Assembly: GCA_946481585.1 (NCBI GenBank)
Contig: CAMLOF010000137.1
Location: 1-7,828, forward strand
DNA: 7,828 bases
Direction: 5' to 3'
Origin: an uncultured Macromonas sp.
Lineage (GTDB): Bacteria > Pseudomonadota > Gammaproteobacteria > Burkholderiales > Burkholderiaceae
This document shows, piece after piece, positions 1 through 7,023 of this stretch; positions within the stretch are counted from its first letter, which is position 1; each line of letters opens with the position of its first letter. The notes beneath the pieces were generated by a model, which saw nothing but the letters and a program-made list of their open reading frames with translations, was not told the origin of the DNA and did no database searches. Both the position numbers and the translations under genes were made by a program.

Positions 1-109
1 CCATTTCTAGGTCATTTCTACGTTGTGCCGTCTTAGGATGGCTCGCACGGGAGGACGTGCCAATGACGTCAGCCTGCCATGTGTCCGCCGTCATACAGAA
101 AGGTTCGCC
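1..109 (+). promoter_or_regulatory. 5' leader region upstream of the SapC-family gene
   Basis: This non-coding stretch precedes the first full gene. It holds a short stem-loop, GCACG (45-49) and CGTGC (56-60), whose 6-base loop is GGAGGA (50-55), a near-ideal Shine-Dalgarno sequence. It also holds a possible 16-codon ORF (63-113), annotated separately. A TAGGAT at 34-39 resembles a -10 box, but I see no convincing -35 at the right spacing, so no promoter is called. Nothing shows whether an upstream gene is co-transcribed. The regulatory role is inference from layout. Confidence 0.35.
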
Positions 110-113
110 ATGA
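63..113 (+). CDS. possible 16-residue upstream leader peptide
   Basis: An ATG at 63 opens a 16-codon frame (MTSACHVSAVIQKGSP) that ends in TGA at 111-113. A strong GGAGGA at 50-55 sits 7 bases before the start. The stop overlaps the start of the SapC-family gene as ATGA (110-113), a classic arrangement for translational coupling. The Shine-Dalgarno is stronger and better placed than that of sapC itself, and it lies in the loop of a small 5-bp hairpin (45-60). The peptide has no run of a single amino acid typical of attenuator leaders and no hydrophobic segment. It may be a true coupling ORF or chance. No homology can be claimed for so short a peptide. Confidence 0.3.
   Translation: MTSACHVSAVIQKGSP
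97..103 (+). promoter_or_regulatory. ribosome binding site that sets the SapC start
   Basis: AGAAAGG lies 6 bases before the ATG at 110. This supports that start over the in-frame upstream candidates TTG (23) and ATG (38), neither of which has a purine-rich site at proper spacing. Confidence 0.6.
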
Positions 114-913
114 GCACGCAAATGTTGATCTACGAAACCGCATTCCCTGTTTCCAACCGCCGCCACGGCAACTGGAGCCTTGAGGCCAGTGGCGACTACG
201 CCTTCAGCAGCAAGGTCAACTCCGTGCCGCTCATGGCCGTGGAATTCCCGCCCGCCGCCAGCGAATACGCCATCGTCTTTGCGGGCACGGGCGACACCAT
301 CATGCCTGTGGTCATTCTGGGCATGCGCGGCAACCAGAACGTCTATCTCGACTCGCAGGGTGGCTGGCAGGCGCGCTACATCCCCGCCTTCATCCGGCGT
401 TACCCCTTCATCTTCTCCAGCGACGCCGACGGCAAGACGCTCACCCTCTGCATCGACGAGGCCTACAAGGGCTTCAACCAGGATGGCAAGGGCGAACGCC
501 TCTTTGGCGACGACGGCAAGCCCACCCCCTACGTGGACAACGTGCTCAAGTTCCTGCAGAACTACCAGGTGCAGTTCCAGCGCACCCAGGCCTTCTGCCG
601 CAAGCTCAAGGAGCTGGACCTGCTCGAATCCATGCAGGCCTCGGTCACCCTGCCCAGCGGTGAAAAGCTCGCCCTTACCGGCTTCATGGCGGTGGACCGC
701 AAGCGCCTGAAAGCCCTGTCGGGCGACGCCCTGAGCGATCTGGTTCGCACTGACGAGATGGAACTGGTCTACCTGCACCTGGAATCCATCCGCAACTTCT
801 CGAACATGCGTGACAGGCTGGTCGTCATTCCCGGCGGCAACGCTGAAACGGCCCCGGAGGCCACGGGAAAGGCCCCCGCCGCAAAAAAGCCCGACGAACA
901 GGCGGCGGCCTGA
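110..913 (+). CDS. SapC family protein (S-layer-associated)
   Basis: This gene encodes a 267-residue soluble protein of the SapC family (Pfam PF07277), named after a protein linked to the surface layer of Campylobacter fetus. Its biochemical role is not established. The recognised pattern runs the full length: VPLMAVEFPPAASEYAIVFAG (about 39-59), GMRGNQNVYLDSQGGW, YIPAFIRRYPFIFS (about 90-103), an IDE segment, GERLFGDDGKPTPYV, a GFMAVDRKRLKALS block, and a final helix ending VYLHLESIRNFSNM. The family is usually about 230-250 residues. The extra length here is an Ala/Pro/Lys/Glu-rich tail (about 245-267). There is no signal peptide or membrane segment, so it is probably cytoplasmic. The start at 110 is chosen for its AGAAAGG site and because family-like sequence begins soon after. 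It precedes the export-type genes by 65 bases on the same strand, which suggests the same operon. Family assignment is firm; function is not. Confidence 0.88.
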   Translation: MSTQMLIYETAFPVSNRRHGNWSLEASGDYAFSSKVNSVPLMAVEFPPAASEYAIVFAGTGDTIMPVVILGMRGNQNVYLDSQGGWQARYIPAFIRRYPFIFSSDADGKTLTLCIDEAYKGFNQDGKGERLFGDDGKPTPYVDNVLKFLQNYQVQFQRTQAFCRKLKELDLLESMQASVTLPSGEKLALTGFMAVDRKRLKALSGDALSDLVRTDEMELVYLHLESIRNFSNMRDRLVVIPGGNAETAPEATGKAPAAKKPDEQAAA

Positions 914-929
914 ACGGGCGGGCGCACCA

Positions 930-959
930 CCCCGGCTCCGCCTGAGGCCGCGGACGGGG
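930..959 (+). other. GC-rich imperfect hairpin between the SapC gene and the GAF/HlyD gene
   Basis: CCCCG (930-934) pairs with CGGGG (955-959), and TCCG (937-940) pairs with CGGA (951-954). A 2-base bulge (935-936) separates the two stems, and the loop is 10 bases. No T-run follows, so this is not an intrinsic terminator. It lies 20 bases before a GTG start that has no visible Shine-Dalgarno, so it could affect mRNA stability or initiation. In DNA this GC-rich, it could also be chance. Confidence 0.3.
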
Positions 960-978
960 CGGCGCCCACCGGCCCAAC

Positions 979-2871
979 GTGTCGATGCCGTCCATGTCGA
1001 ACACCGCCTCCATCCACTCCCTCGTTCAAGAGGACCGCAGCCGCGCCGAATCGGCCGCGTGGGCGCACTTCACTGCGCCTTCCAGCGCGGGTGAGTTCAC
1101 CACCAGCTGGCTGGGCATCCTGTGCGCGCAGCTCAGCCACGTTCAGGGCGCGCTGCTGCTGCTGCGTTCCATGGACGCGGACGACGACGGCAGCTACCTG
1201 GCAGCCGCCGTGTGGCCCGACCCCTCCCAGGCCATGCACTACCTTGTGCCCGCCGCCACCAAGGCCTTGCGCGACAAGGCGGGCACCGTGGTCGCGCCCG
1301 ACGGCGCTTCCGCCCCCAGCCGCGGTCAGCCCGTGCACATCGGCTACCCCATTGATGTGTCGGGCGTGCTGGTGGGCGCGGTGGTGGTGCACCTGGCGCC
1401 TTGCCCCGATGTAGAACTGCAGCGCGCCCTGCGTCTGGTGCACTGGGGCACCGCCTGGCTGGTGGACCACTTCCGCCAGTTGCAGCAGGTGCAGCAGCAG
1501 CAAAGCCTGGACCGCCTCACCCTGGTGACCGACGCGCTGGCCACCGCCGTGGACGAGCCCCAGGCCGCGCAAGCCGCTACCGCCGTGGTCAACATGCTGG
1601 CCGGCCGCCTGCGCTGCGACCGCGTCAGCATAGGCTTCGATCGCGACGGCGAAGCCGAGGTGCAGGCCATTTCGCACACCGCCACCTTCGACCGCCGGAC
1701 CAACCTGGTGCGCCTGCTGGGCGAAGCCATGGACGAGGTGCTGGACCTGGACCTGCCCATGGTGTTTCCGCCGCTGGACGGCGACGAACTGGGCGTGCTG
1801 GCCCATGCCGAACTGGCGCGCGAGGCGCGGGTGGACGCCATCTGCTCCGTGCCGCTGGTGGACCACGGCCACGCCTTTGGCGTGCTCACGTTCGAGCGCA
1901 CCGACGGCCCCCCGTTCGACGTTCAGGCCCTGGAAGTCTGCAAGACCTTGGGGCTAGCGCTGGGGCCGGTGCTGGCCCTCAAGCAGCAGAGTGAACAAAG
2001 CCTGTGGCAACGCGTGGCAGAGCAGGGCCGCGAGGGCATCAACATCCTGTTCGGGCCGCGTCATCCAGGGGCCAAGCTGGTGGCACTCACGGTGTTCGTG
2101 GCGGCCACCGTGCTCAGCCTGGCCACGGGCGACTACCGCGTGTCTGCCCGCACGGTGGTGGAGGGCGCTGTGCAGCGCGCCGCCGTGGCCCCGTTCGACG
2201 GCTACGTGGTGGAAAGCCTGGCCCGCGCGGGCGACACCGTGCGCCAGGGCCAGGTGCTGGCCCGGCTGGACGACAAAGACCTGCTGCTGGAGCAGACGCG
2301 CTGGTCCGCCGAACTGCAGCAACTGCAGGGCAAGCAGCGCCAGGCCATGGCCGCGCAAGACCGCGCCGCCCTGATGCTGGTGCAGGCCCAGGCGCAGCAG
2401 GCGCAGGCGCAATTGCAACTGGTGCAGTCGCGCCTGGCCCGGGCCAGCCTCACCGCCCCGTTCGATGGCATCGTCGTCTCTGGCGACCTCAGCCAACTGC
2501 TGGGCACCCCGGTGGAGCAGGGCAAGGTGCTGTTCGAGGTGGCCCCGCTCGACGCCTACCGCGTCATCCTGCAGGTGGACGAACGCGACGTGGCCGACCT
2601 GCGCACCGGCCAGCGCGGCGAACTCGCCTTGTCCGGCCTGCCGGGGCAGACCTTACCCTTCACCGTCAAGCAGATCACCCCCGTCACCACCGCGCAAGAC
2701 GGGCGCAACCACTTCCGCGTCGAAGCCCAGGTGGACGCCGCCTCCGACCGCCTGCGGCCCGGCATGGAGGGCGTGGGCAAGGTCGGCGTGGGTGACCGCC
2801 GCCTCATCTGGATCTGGACGCACGGCTTCATGGACTGGCTGCGTCTAGCCGCCTGGAACTGGCTGCCATGA
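979..2871 (+). CDS. GAF-domain HlyD-family membrane fusion protein
   Basis: This is a 630-residue inner-membrane adaptor with an unusual cytoplasmic sensor half. Residues 44-160 look like a divergent GAF domain, from WLGILCAQLSHVQGALLLL to LVHWGTAWL. A Gln-rich linker follows (about 164-175), then a clearer GAF domain (about 176-335, containing LRCDRVSIGFDRDGEAEV and DAICSVPLVDHGHAFGVLTF). One transmembrane helix lies at about 367-383 (LVALTVFVAATVLSLA). The periplasmic part is HlyD/RND-adaptor-like: a lipoyl half-motif (VAPFDGYVVESLARAGDTV, about 403-421), an Ala/Gln coiled-coil hairpin (about 432-485), the second lipoyl half (LTAPFDGIVVSGDLSQLLG), and a beta-barrel region ending RPGMEGVGKV. 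The C-terminus is Trp-rich (IWIWTHGFMDWLRLAAWNWL). The start may be GTG 979, ATG 985 or ATG 994; none has a clear ribosome site, so the N-terminus is uncertain by a few residues. The GAF ligand is unknown. The stop overlaps the next start (ATGA). Confidence 0.85.
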   Translation: MSMPSMSNTASIHSLVQEDRSRAESAAWAHFTAPSSAGEFTTSWLGILCAQLSHVQGALLLLRSMDADDDGSYLAAAVWPDPSQAMHYLVPAATKALRDKAGTVVAPDGASAPSRGQPVHIGYPIDVSGVLVGAVVVHLAPCPDVELQRALRLVHWGTAWLVDHFRQLQQVQQQQSLDRLTLVTDALATAVDEPQAAQAATAVVNMLAGRLRCDRVSIGFDRDGEAEVQAISHTATFDRRTNLVRLLGEAMDEVLDLDLPMVFPPLDGDELGVLAHAELAREARVDAICSVPLVDHGHAFGVLTFERTDGPPFDVQALEVCKTLGLALGPVLALKQQSEQSLWQRVAEQGREGINILFGPRHPGAKLVALTVFVAATVLSLATGDYRVSARTVVEGAVQRAAVAPFDGYVVESLARAGDTVRQGQVLARLDDKDLLLEQTRWSAELQQLQGKQRQAMAAQDRAALMLVQAQAQQAQAQLQLVQSRLARASLTAPFDGIVVSGDLSQLLGTPVEQGKVLFEVAPLDAYRVILQVDERDVADLRTGQRGELALSGLPGQTLPFTVKQITPVTTAQDGRNHFRVEAQVDAASDRLRPGMEGVGKVGVGDRRLIWIWTHGFMDWLRLAAWNWLP

Positions 2872-5021
2872 GCCGCACCGCCCCCGTCACCAGCAACGCC
2901 TGGCACCGGGTGGCAGGCCTCACGCCCCGGCTGCGCTCGCAGGCGCGCCTGTACCGCCACCGCTACCGCGATGAGGTCTGGTACCTGCTGCAAGACCCCG
3001 CCACCGGCCGCGTGCACCGCTTCACCCCGGCAGCGCGCCTGGTCATAGCCGCCATGAACGGCCAGCGCACTGTCGATCAGCTCTGGGAACTGGCCAACCG
3101 CCACCTGGGCGACGAAGCCCCCACGCAGGACGAAGTCATCCAGCTGCTCGGCCAGCTCCACGCGGCCGACTTGCTGCAGAGCAACGTCACGCCCGACACC
3201 GCCGAAATCTTCCAGCGCGGCGAACGCGAAAGCAAGACCCGCCGCCGCCGTTCCTGGAGCAACCCCATGGCCCTGCGCCTGCCGCTGTGGGACCCGGACG
3301 CCTTCCTCAACCGCACGCGCTGGCTGGCCGGGCCGCTGTGGGGCCGCTGGGGCGCGCTGCTGTGGCTGGTGGTGGTGTTGCCCGCGCTGCTGCTGTTGCC
3401 CGCGCAGTGGACGGAGCTCACCCACAACTTCAGCGACCGCGTGCTGGCCGTGGACAACCTGTTGCTGCTGTGGCTGGTGTTCCCCGCCATCAAGGCCCTG
3501 CACGAGCTGGGCCACGCCTACGCCACCAAGGCCGGCGGCGGCGAGGTGCACGACATGGGCCTCATGTTCCTCGTGCTCATGCCCGTGCCCTATGTCGAGG
3601 CCTCGGCCTCATCGGTGTTCAAGTCCAAGACGCGCCGCGCCGTGGTGGGGGCGGCGGGCATGCTGGTGGAGCTGTTCGTGGCCGCGCTGGCCTTCTACCT
3701 GTGGCTGCTGGTGGAGCCCGGCATGCTGCGCGCCATACTCTTCAACATCATGCTGGTGGCGGGCGTGTCCACGCTGCTGTTCAACGGCAACCCGCTGCTG
3801 CGTTACGACGCGTACTACATCCTCGCCGACCTCATCGAAATGCCCAACCTCGCGCAGCGTTCCCTGCGCTACTGGGCCTACCTGCTGGAACGCTACCTGC
3901 TGCGCCTGGAAGACGTGGAGCCCCCCACCCACGCACCGGGCGAACGTGCCTGGCTGGTGTTCTACGGCGTGGCCTCCACGCTGTACCGCATCGCCATCAC
4001 GGTAGCCATTGCGCTCTTCATTGCGGGCGAATTCTTCTTCATCGGCGTACTGCTGGCCGCGTGGGCGGTGTTTGCCATGGCGGGGCTGCCCTTGTTCAAG
4101 GGGCTGCGCTACCTGCTCACCAGCCCCCGGCTGGGGCGCAAGCGCCAGCGCGGCCTGGCCGTGGTGGGCGGTGCGCTGGCGGGGTTGCTGCTGTTCGTGC
4201 TGGTGGTGCCCGTGCCCTTCCGCTCGCAGGCCGAAGGCGTCATCTGGCTGCCCGACGAGGCCATGGTGCGCGCGAGCAGCAACGGCTTTGTGGAAACGCT
4301 GCTGGTGGAACCCGGCGCCCGCGTGCGGCCCGGCACCCCGCTGGTGCGCCTGCACGACCCGGCCCTGCAGGCCGAGGTGGCGCTGGCTGAAGCCCGCGTG
4401 GCCGAGGTGGAAGCCGAATACCACGCCCGCTTTGCCGAAAGCCCCGCCCAGGCCGCGCTGCTGCGCGAACGGCTGCAGGGCGAACGTGCCGTGCTCGACC
4501 GGGCGCTGGAGCGCGCAGCCGCGCTGGAAGTCGTGGCCAGCGGGCAGGGCGTCTTCCACGTCACCCGCGCCAAAGATTTGCCCGGCCGCTACTTCCGCAA
4601 GGGCGAAATCCTGGGCTATGTCACCGACAAGCCGCCCGACCTGGCCCGCGTCGTCGTCACCCAGGCCGAGGTGGACGTGGTGCGCCAGGCCACCCGCCAT
4701 GTGCAGTTGCGGCTGGCGCAGAACGTGCCCCTGGTGTTCGACGGGCGGCTGGTGCGCGAGGTGCCCGCTGGCGAATCGCGCCTGCCCAGCCCGGCGCTGT
4801 CGGTGCAGGGCGGCGGGCAGATCACTGTGGACCCGCAAGACCCTCAAGGCACCCGCACGCTGGAGCGCCTCTTCCAGTTCGACGTACAGCTCGACCAGCC
4901 CCAGCGCATGCAACTGTTCGGCCAGCGCGTGCACGTGCGTTTCGAGCACGCCTGGGAACCCCTGGCCGCGCAGTGGTTCCGCACCATCCGCCGCGTTTTC
5001 CTGTCACGCTTCCATGTCTAG
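2868..5021 (+). CDS. PqqD-like / M50 site-2 protease / HlyD-type fusion protein
   Basis: This is a 717-residue polytopic membrane protein. Residues about 20-105 resemble a PqqD-type winged helix (VWYLLQDPATGRVHRFTPAA, then GQRTVDQLWELA, then a helix ending LHAADLL); such domains bind leader peptides in RiPP systems. A basic stretch (KTRRRRSW) precedes the membrane core. The M50 metalloprotease zinc motif HELGH is at 212-216 in a hydrophobic helix. The likely third ligand is D314 in NGNPLLRYDAYYILADLIE (306-324). Hydrophobic segments lie at about 162-181, 197-217, 259-283, 289-305, 362-412 (probably two) and 430-450. After the last one comes a lipoyl-type segment (VRASSNGFVETLLVEPGARV, about 468-487), a short coiled coil, and a C-terminal adaptor-like region. 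Substrate and proteolytic activity are not shown. It starts inside the previous stop (ATGA) with no good ribosome site, and it overlaps the next gene by 8 bases. Confidence 0.87.
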   Translation: MSRTAPVTSNAWHRVAGLTPRLRSQARLYRHRYRDEVWYLLQDPATGRVHRFTPAARLVIAAMNGQRTVDQLWELANRHLGDEAPTQDEVIQLLGQLHAADLLQSNVTPDTAEIFQRGERESKTRRRRSWSNPMALRLPLWDPDAFLNRTRWLAGPLWGRWGALLWLVVVLPALLLLPAQWTELTHNFSDRVLAVDNLLLLWLVFPAIKALHELGHAYATKAGGGEVHDMGLMFLVLMPVPYVEASASSVFKSKTRRAVVGAAGMLVELFVAALAFYLWLLVEPGMLRAILFNIMLVAGVSTLLFNGNPLLRYDAYYILADLIEMPNLAQRSLRYWAYLLERYLLRLEDVEPPTHAPGERAWLVFYGVASTLYRIAITVAIALFIAGEFFFIGVLLAAWAVFAMAGLPLFKGLRYLLTSPRLGRKRQRGLAVVGGALAGLLLFVLVVPVPFRSQAEGVIWLPDEAMVRASSNGFVETLLVEPGARVRPGTPLVRLHDPALQAEVALAEARVAEVEAEYHARFAESPAQAALLRERLQGERAVLDRALERAAALEVVASGQGVFHVTRAKDLPGRYFRKGEILGYVTDKPPDLARVVVTQAEVDVVRQATRHVQLRLAQNVPLVFDGRLVREVPAGESRLPSPALSVQGGGQITVDPQDPQGTRTLERLFQFDVQLDQPQRMQLFGQRVHVRFEHAWEPLAAQWFRTIRRVFLSRFHV

Positions 5022-7023
5022 AACCCTGGCCCACCCTGGCCGCGCCGACATGGTTCTGCGGCCCTTCCCCGAGCGGGCAGACAAGCCCCCCGGTTGGCAC
5101 GACCGCCTGGCCCAGTCGCTGCACGCGCGCACGCTGGCGCCGCTCAAGGCCCGTTGGTGGCAAGGCCCGCGCGCCTACAGCGGCATCATCGCCGCCGTGC
5201 GCTCGCACGAAGCAGGCCTGGCCACCCTGAGCGACGCTGAACTCCAGCAACGCCTGCAAGCCCTGCGGCCCCGTCTGCGCCGCCAGGGCTACACCTTGCA
5301 GCCCGTGGGTGAGGCGTTTGCGCTTCTGCGCGAGGCCTCCGGTCGCACGCTGGGCCGCCGCCATTTCGACACCCAGCTCATGGGCGCCTGGGCGCTGCTG
5401 CAAGGCCACCTGGTGGAAATGGCCACCGGCGAAGGCAAGACCCTTACCGCCGCCTTGGCCGCCTGCACGGCAGCGCTGGCCGGGCAGCCCGTGCATGTGG
5501 TCACCGTCAACGACTACCTGGCCCACCGCGACGCCGAAGAAATGGGCCCCCTGTACGCCTACGCTGGCTTGGGCGTGGGCTGCGTGGTGCAGGGCATGTC
5601 GCCCCCGGCGCGGCGCGAAGCCTACGCCCAGCCCATCACCTACTGCACCAACAAGGAACTCGCGTTCGACTACCTGCGCGATCGCGTTGCCCTGGGCGAC
5701 CAGCACGGCAGCCTTCATCTGGCTCTGGAAAAGATCGGCGGCGCCGCGCGCGAACGCACCCTGGTGCTGCGCGGCCTGCACTTCGCCATCGTGGACGAAG
5801 CCGACAGCGTCTTCATCGACGAAGCCCGCACCCCGCTCATCCTGTCGGCCAGCGGCCCCAAGGGCGAGGCCGCCGAGAACTGCCAGCAAGCCCTGACACT
5901 GGCCCGCTTGCTGCAGCCCCAGCTCGACTACCAGGTGGAAGCGCGCACCCGCCACGTGCGCCTGCTGCCCCCCGCGCACGACAAGATCGACGCCTACGCC
6001 GAACCCCTGAGTGGCGTGTGGACCTCGCGCCGCGCCCGCGAGGAAATGGTGCGCCAGGCCCTCAGCGCCATCCACCTGTTCCACCGCGACGAACATTACG
6101 TGGTGGCCGACGGCAAGGTGCAGATCGTGGACGAGTCCACCGGCCGCATCCTGCCCGACCGCAGCTGGGAACGCGGCCTGCACCAGATGATCGAGAGCAA
6201 GGAAGGCTGCGAACTCACCAGCGAGCGCAAGACGCTGGCGCGCATCACCTACCAGCGGCTGTTCCAGCGCTACCTGCTGCTCAGCGGCATGAGCGGCACC
6301 GCGCGCGAGGTGGCGCCCGAAATCCGCACCGTCTACGGGCTTGACGTGGCCGCCATCCCCCTGAATCGCCCCTTGCGCCGCCGCCACGAACCACCGCGCC
6401 TGTACCCCACCCAGGCCGACAAGTGGCAGGCCGTGGCCGACGCCGCCCAGCGCCTGGCCGTGGAGCAGGGCAGGCCTGTGCTCATCGGCACACGCTCGGT
6501 CAAGGCGTCGGAAGACATCAGCGCCGTGCTGGAACAGCGCGGCCTCAAACACGCCCTGCTCAACGCCAAGCAAGACCAGTTCGAGGCCGCCGTCATCGCC
6601 CTGGCCGGACAGGCGGGCCGCATCACCGTGGCCACCAACATGGCCGGGCGCGGCACCGACATCCGCCTCGGCCCCGACACGTTGCAGGCTGGCGGCCTGC
6701 ACGTCATCCTCACCGAATACCACGAGTCCCAGCGCATCGACCGCCAGCTCTACGGCCGCTGCGCCCGCCAGGGCGACCCGGGCAGTTGCTCGGTCTTCGT
6801 GTCGCTGGAAGACGACATCTTCTCCACCCACGCTCCTTGGGCGCAAGCCCTGGCGCGTGCCTGGCTCCACCCCGGCCGGGCTTTGCCCGCCGCTGCCATC
6901 AACGCCCTGCGCCGTACCGCGCAATGGCGCGCCGAACGCCAGAACGCGGGCATCCGGCTGCACAACCTCAAGCAAGACCGCCAGCTCGACCAGATCCTTT
7001 CCTTCTCCGGGAGACAACCATGA
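5014..7023 (+). CDS. SecA-like ATPase lacking the C-terminal third
   Basis: This is a 669-residue DEAD-type motor related to SecA (E. coli SecA has 901). Visible motifs in order are: the Q-motif region GRRHFDTQLMGAWALLQGH; Walker A ATGEGKT (137-143); HVVTVNDYLAHRDAEEMGPL; YCTNKELAFDYLRDR; Walker B DEAD (261-264) in FAIVDEADSVFIDEARTPLI; a slightly short preprotein-crosslinking domain; VDESTGRILPDRSWERGLHQ; LSGMSGTA; motif V ATNMAGRGTD (540-549); and motif VI QLYGRCARQGDPGS. The protein ends just after the segment matching the first long helix of the SecA scaffold (AERQNAGIRLHNL). It therefore lacks the helical wing, the two-helix finger and the zinc/SecB tail. The end looks native because its TGA overlaps the next start as ATGA. 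The frame stays open far upstream inside the previous gene, but SecA-like sequence begins only after ATG 5014. No ribosome site is visible, so translation probably depends on coupling. It is probably an accessory export motor, not the housekeeping SecA. Confidence 0.9.
   Translation: MSRTLAHPGRADMVLRPFPERADKPPGWHDRLAQSLHARTLAPLKARWWQGPRAYSGIIAAVRSHEAGLATLSDAELQQRLQALRPRLRRQGYTLQPVGEAFALLREASGRTLGRRHFDTQLMGAWALLQGHLVEMATGEGKTLTAALAACTAALAGQPVHVVTVNDYLAHRDAEEMGPLYAYAGLGVGCVVQGMSPPARREAYAQPITYCTNKELAFDYLRDRVALGDQHGSLHLALEKIGGAARERTLVLRGLHFAIVDEADSVFIDEARTPLILSASGPKGEAAENCQQALTLARLLQPQLDYQVEARTRHVRLLPPAHDKIDAYAEPLSGVWTSRRAREEMVRQALSAIHLFHRDEHYVVADGKVQIVDESTGRILPDRSWERGLHQMIESKEGCELTSERKTLARITYQRLFQRYLLLSGMSGTAREVAPEIRTVYGLDVAAIPLNRPLRRRHEPPRLYPTQADKWQAVADAAQRLAVEQGRPVLIGTRSVKASEDISAVLEQRGLKHALLNAKQDQFEAAVIALAGQAGRITVATNMAGRGTDIRLGPDTLQAGGLHVILTEYHESQRIDRQLYGRCARQGDPGSCSVFVSLEDDIFSTHAPWAQALARAWLHPGRALPAAAINALRRTAQWRAERQNAGIRLHNLKQDRQLDQILSFSGRQP
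7009..7013 (+). promoter_or_regulatory. ribosome binding site for the terminal adaptor gene
   Basis: GGGAG lies 6 bases before the ATG at 7020, inside the last codons of the SecA-like gene. It fixes the downstream start and adds independent initiation to the ATGA overlap. Confidence 0.65.

Noticed and set aside
34..39. TAGGAT as a -10 promoter element
   Set aside because: No -35 hexamer is recognisable at 16-18 bases upstream, and the window begins too close to judge.
64..71. Perfect 8-base palindrome TGACGTCA as an operator
   Set aside because: It is a single short site with no second copy and no extended symmetry, and it falls inside the possible leader ORF. Chance is likely enough.
23..109. 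Earlier in-frame starts for SapC (TTG 23, ATG 38)
   Set aside because: There is no ribosome site at suitable spacing, the extra residues do not resemble the family, and ATG 110 has AGAAAGG 6 bases upstream.
930..959. Hairpin as an intrinsic terminator after SapC
   Set aside because: No T-run follows the stem; the next bases are GC-rich.
1480..1505. CAG-type repeat as a variable-number tandem repeat
   Set aside because: It is short and imperfect, and it encodes a Gln-rich linker between two domains. Similar Gln/Ala runs near 2385-2420 encode the coiled coil.
4009..5013. Long N-terminal extension of the SecA-like reading frame
   Set aside because: The frame stays open through the M50/HlyD gene only because the DNA is GC-rich. 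The translation is Cys/Trp/Ser/Pro/Arg-rich with no SecA similarity, while the other frame encodes a clear protein domain. An automatic caller could wrongly give a 1004-residue protein.
4822..7017. Antisense frame of 731 codons, and others at 3609-4949, 2556-3551 and 769-1872
   Set aside because: These are mirror frames of real genes. Their translations are Gly/Gln/His/Val/Ala-rich with no recognisable motif, as expected opposite high-GC coding DNA.
5014..7023. SecA-like gene as a broken housekeeping secA
   Set aside because: All motor motifs are intact, the frame is continuous, and the end overlaps the next gene as a clean ATGA. It looks like a native short form.
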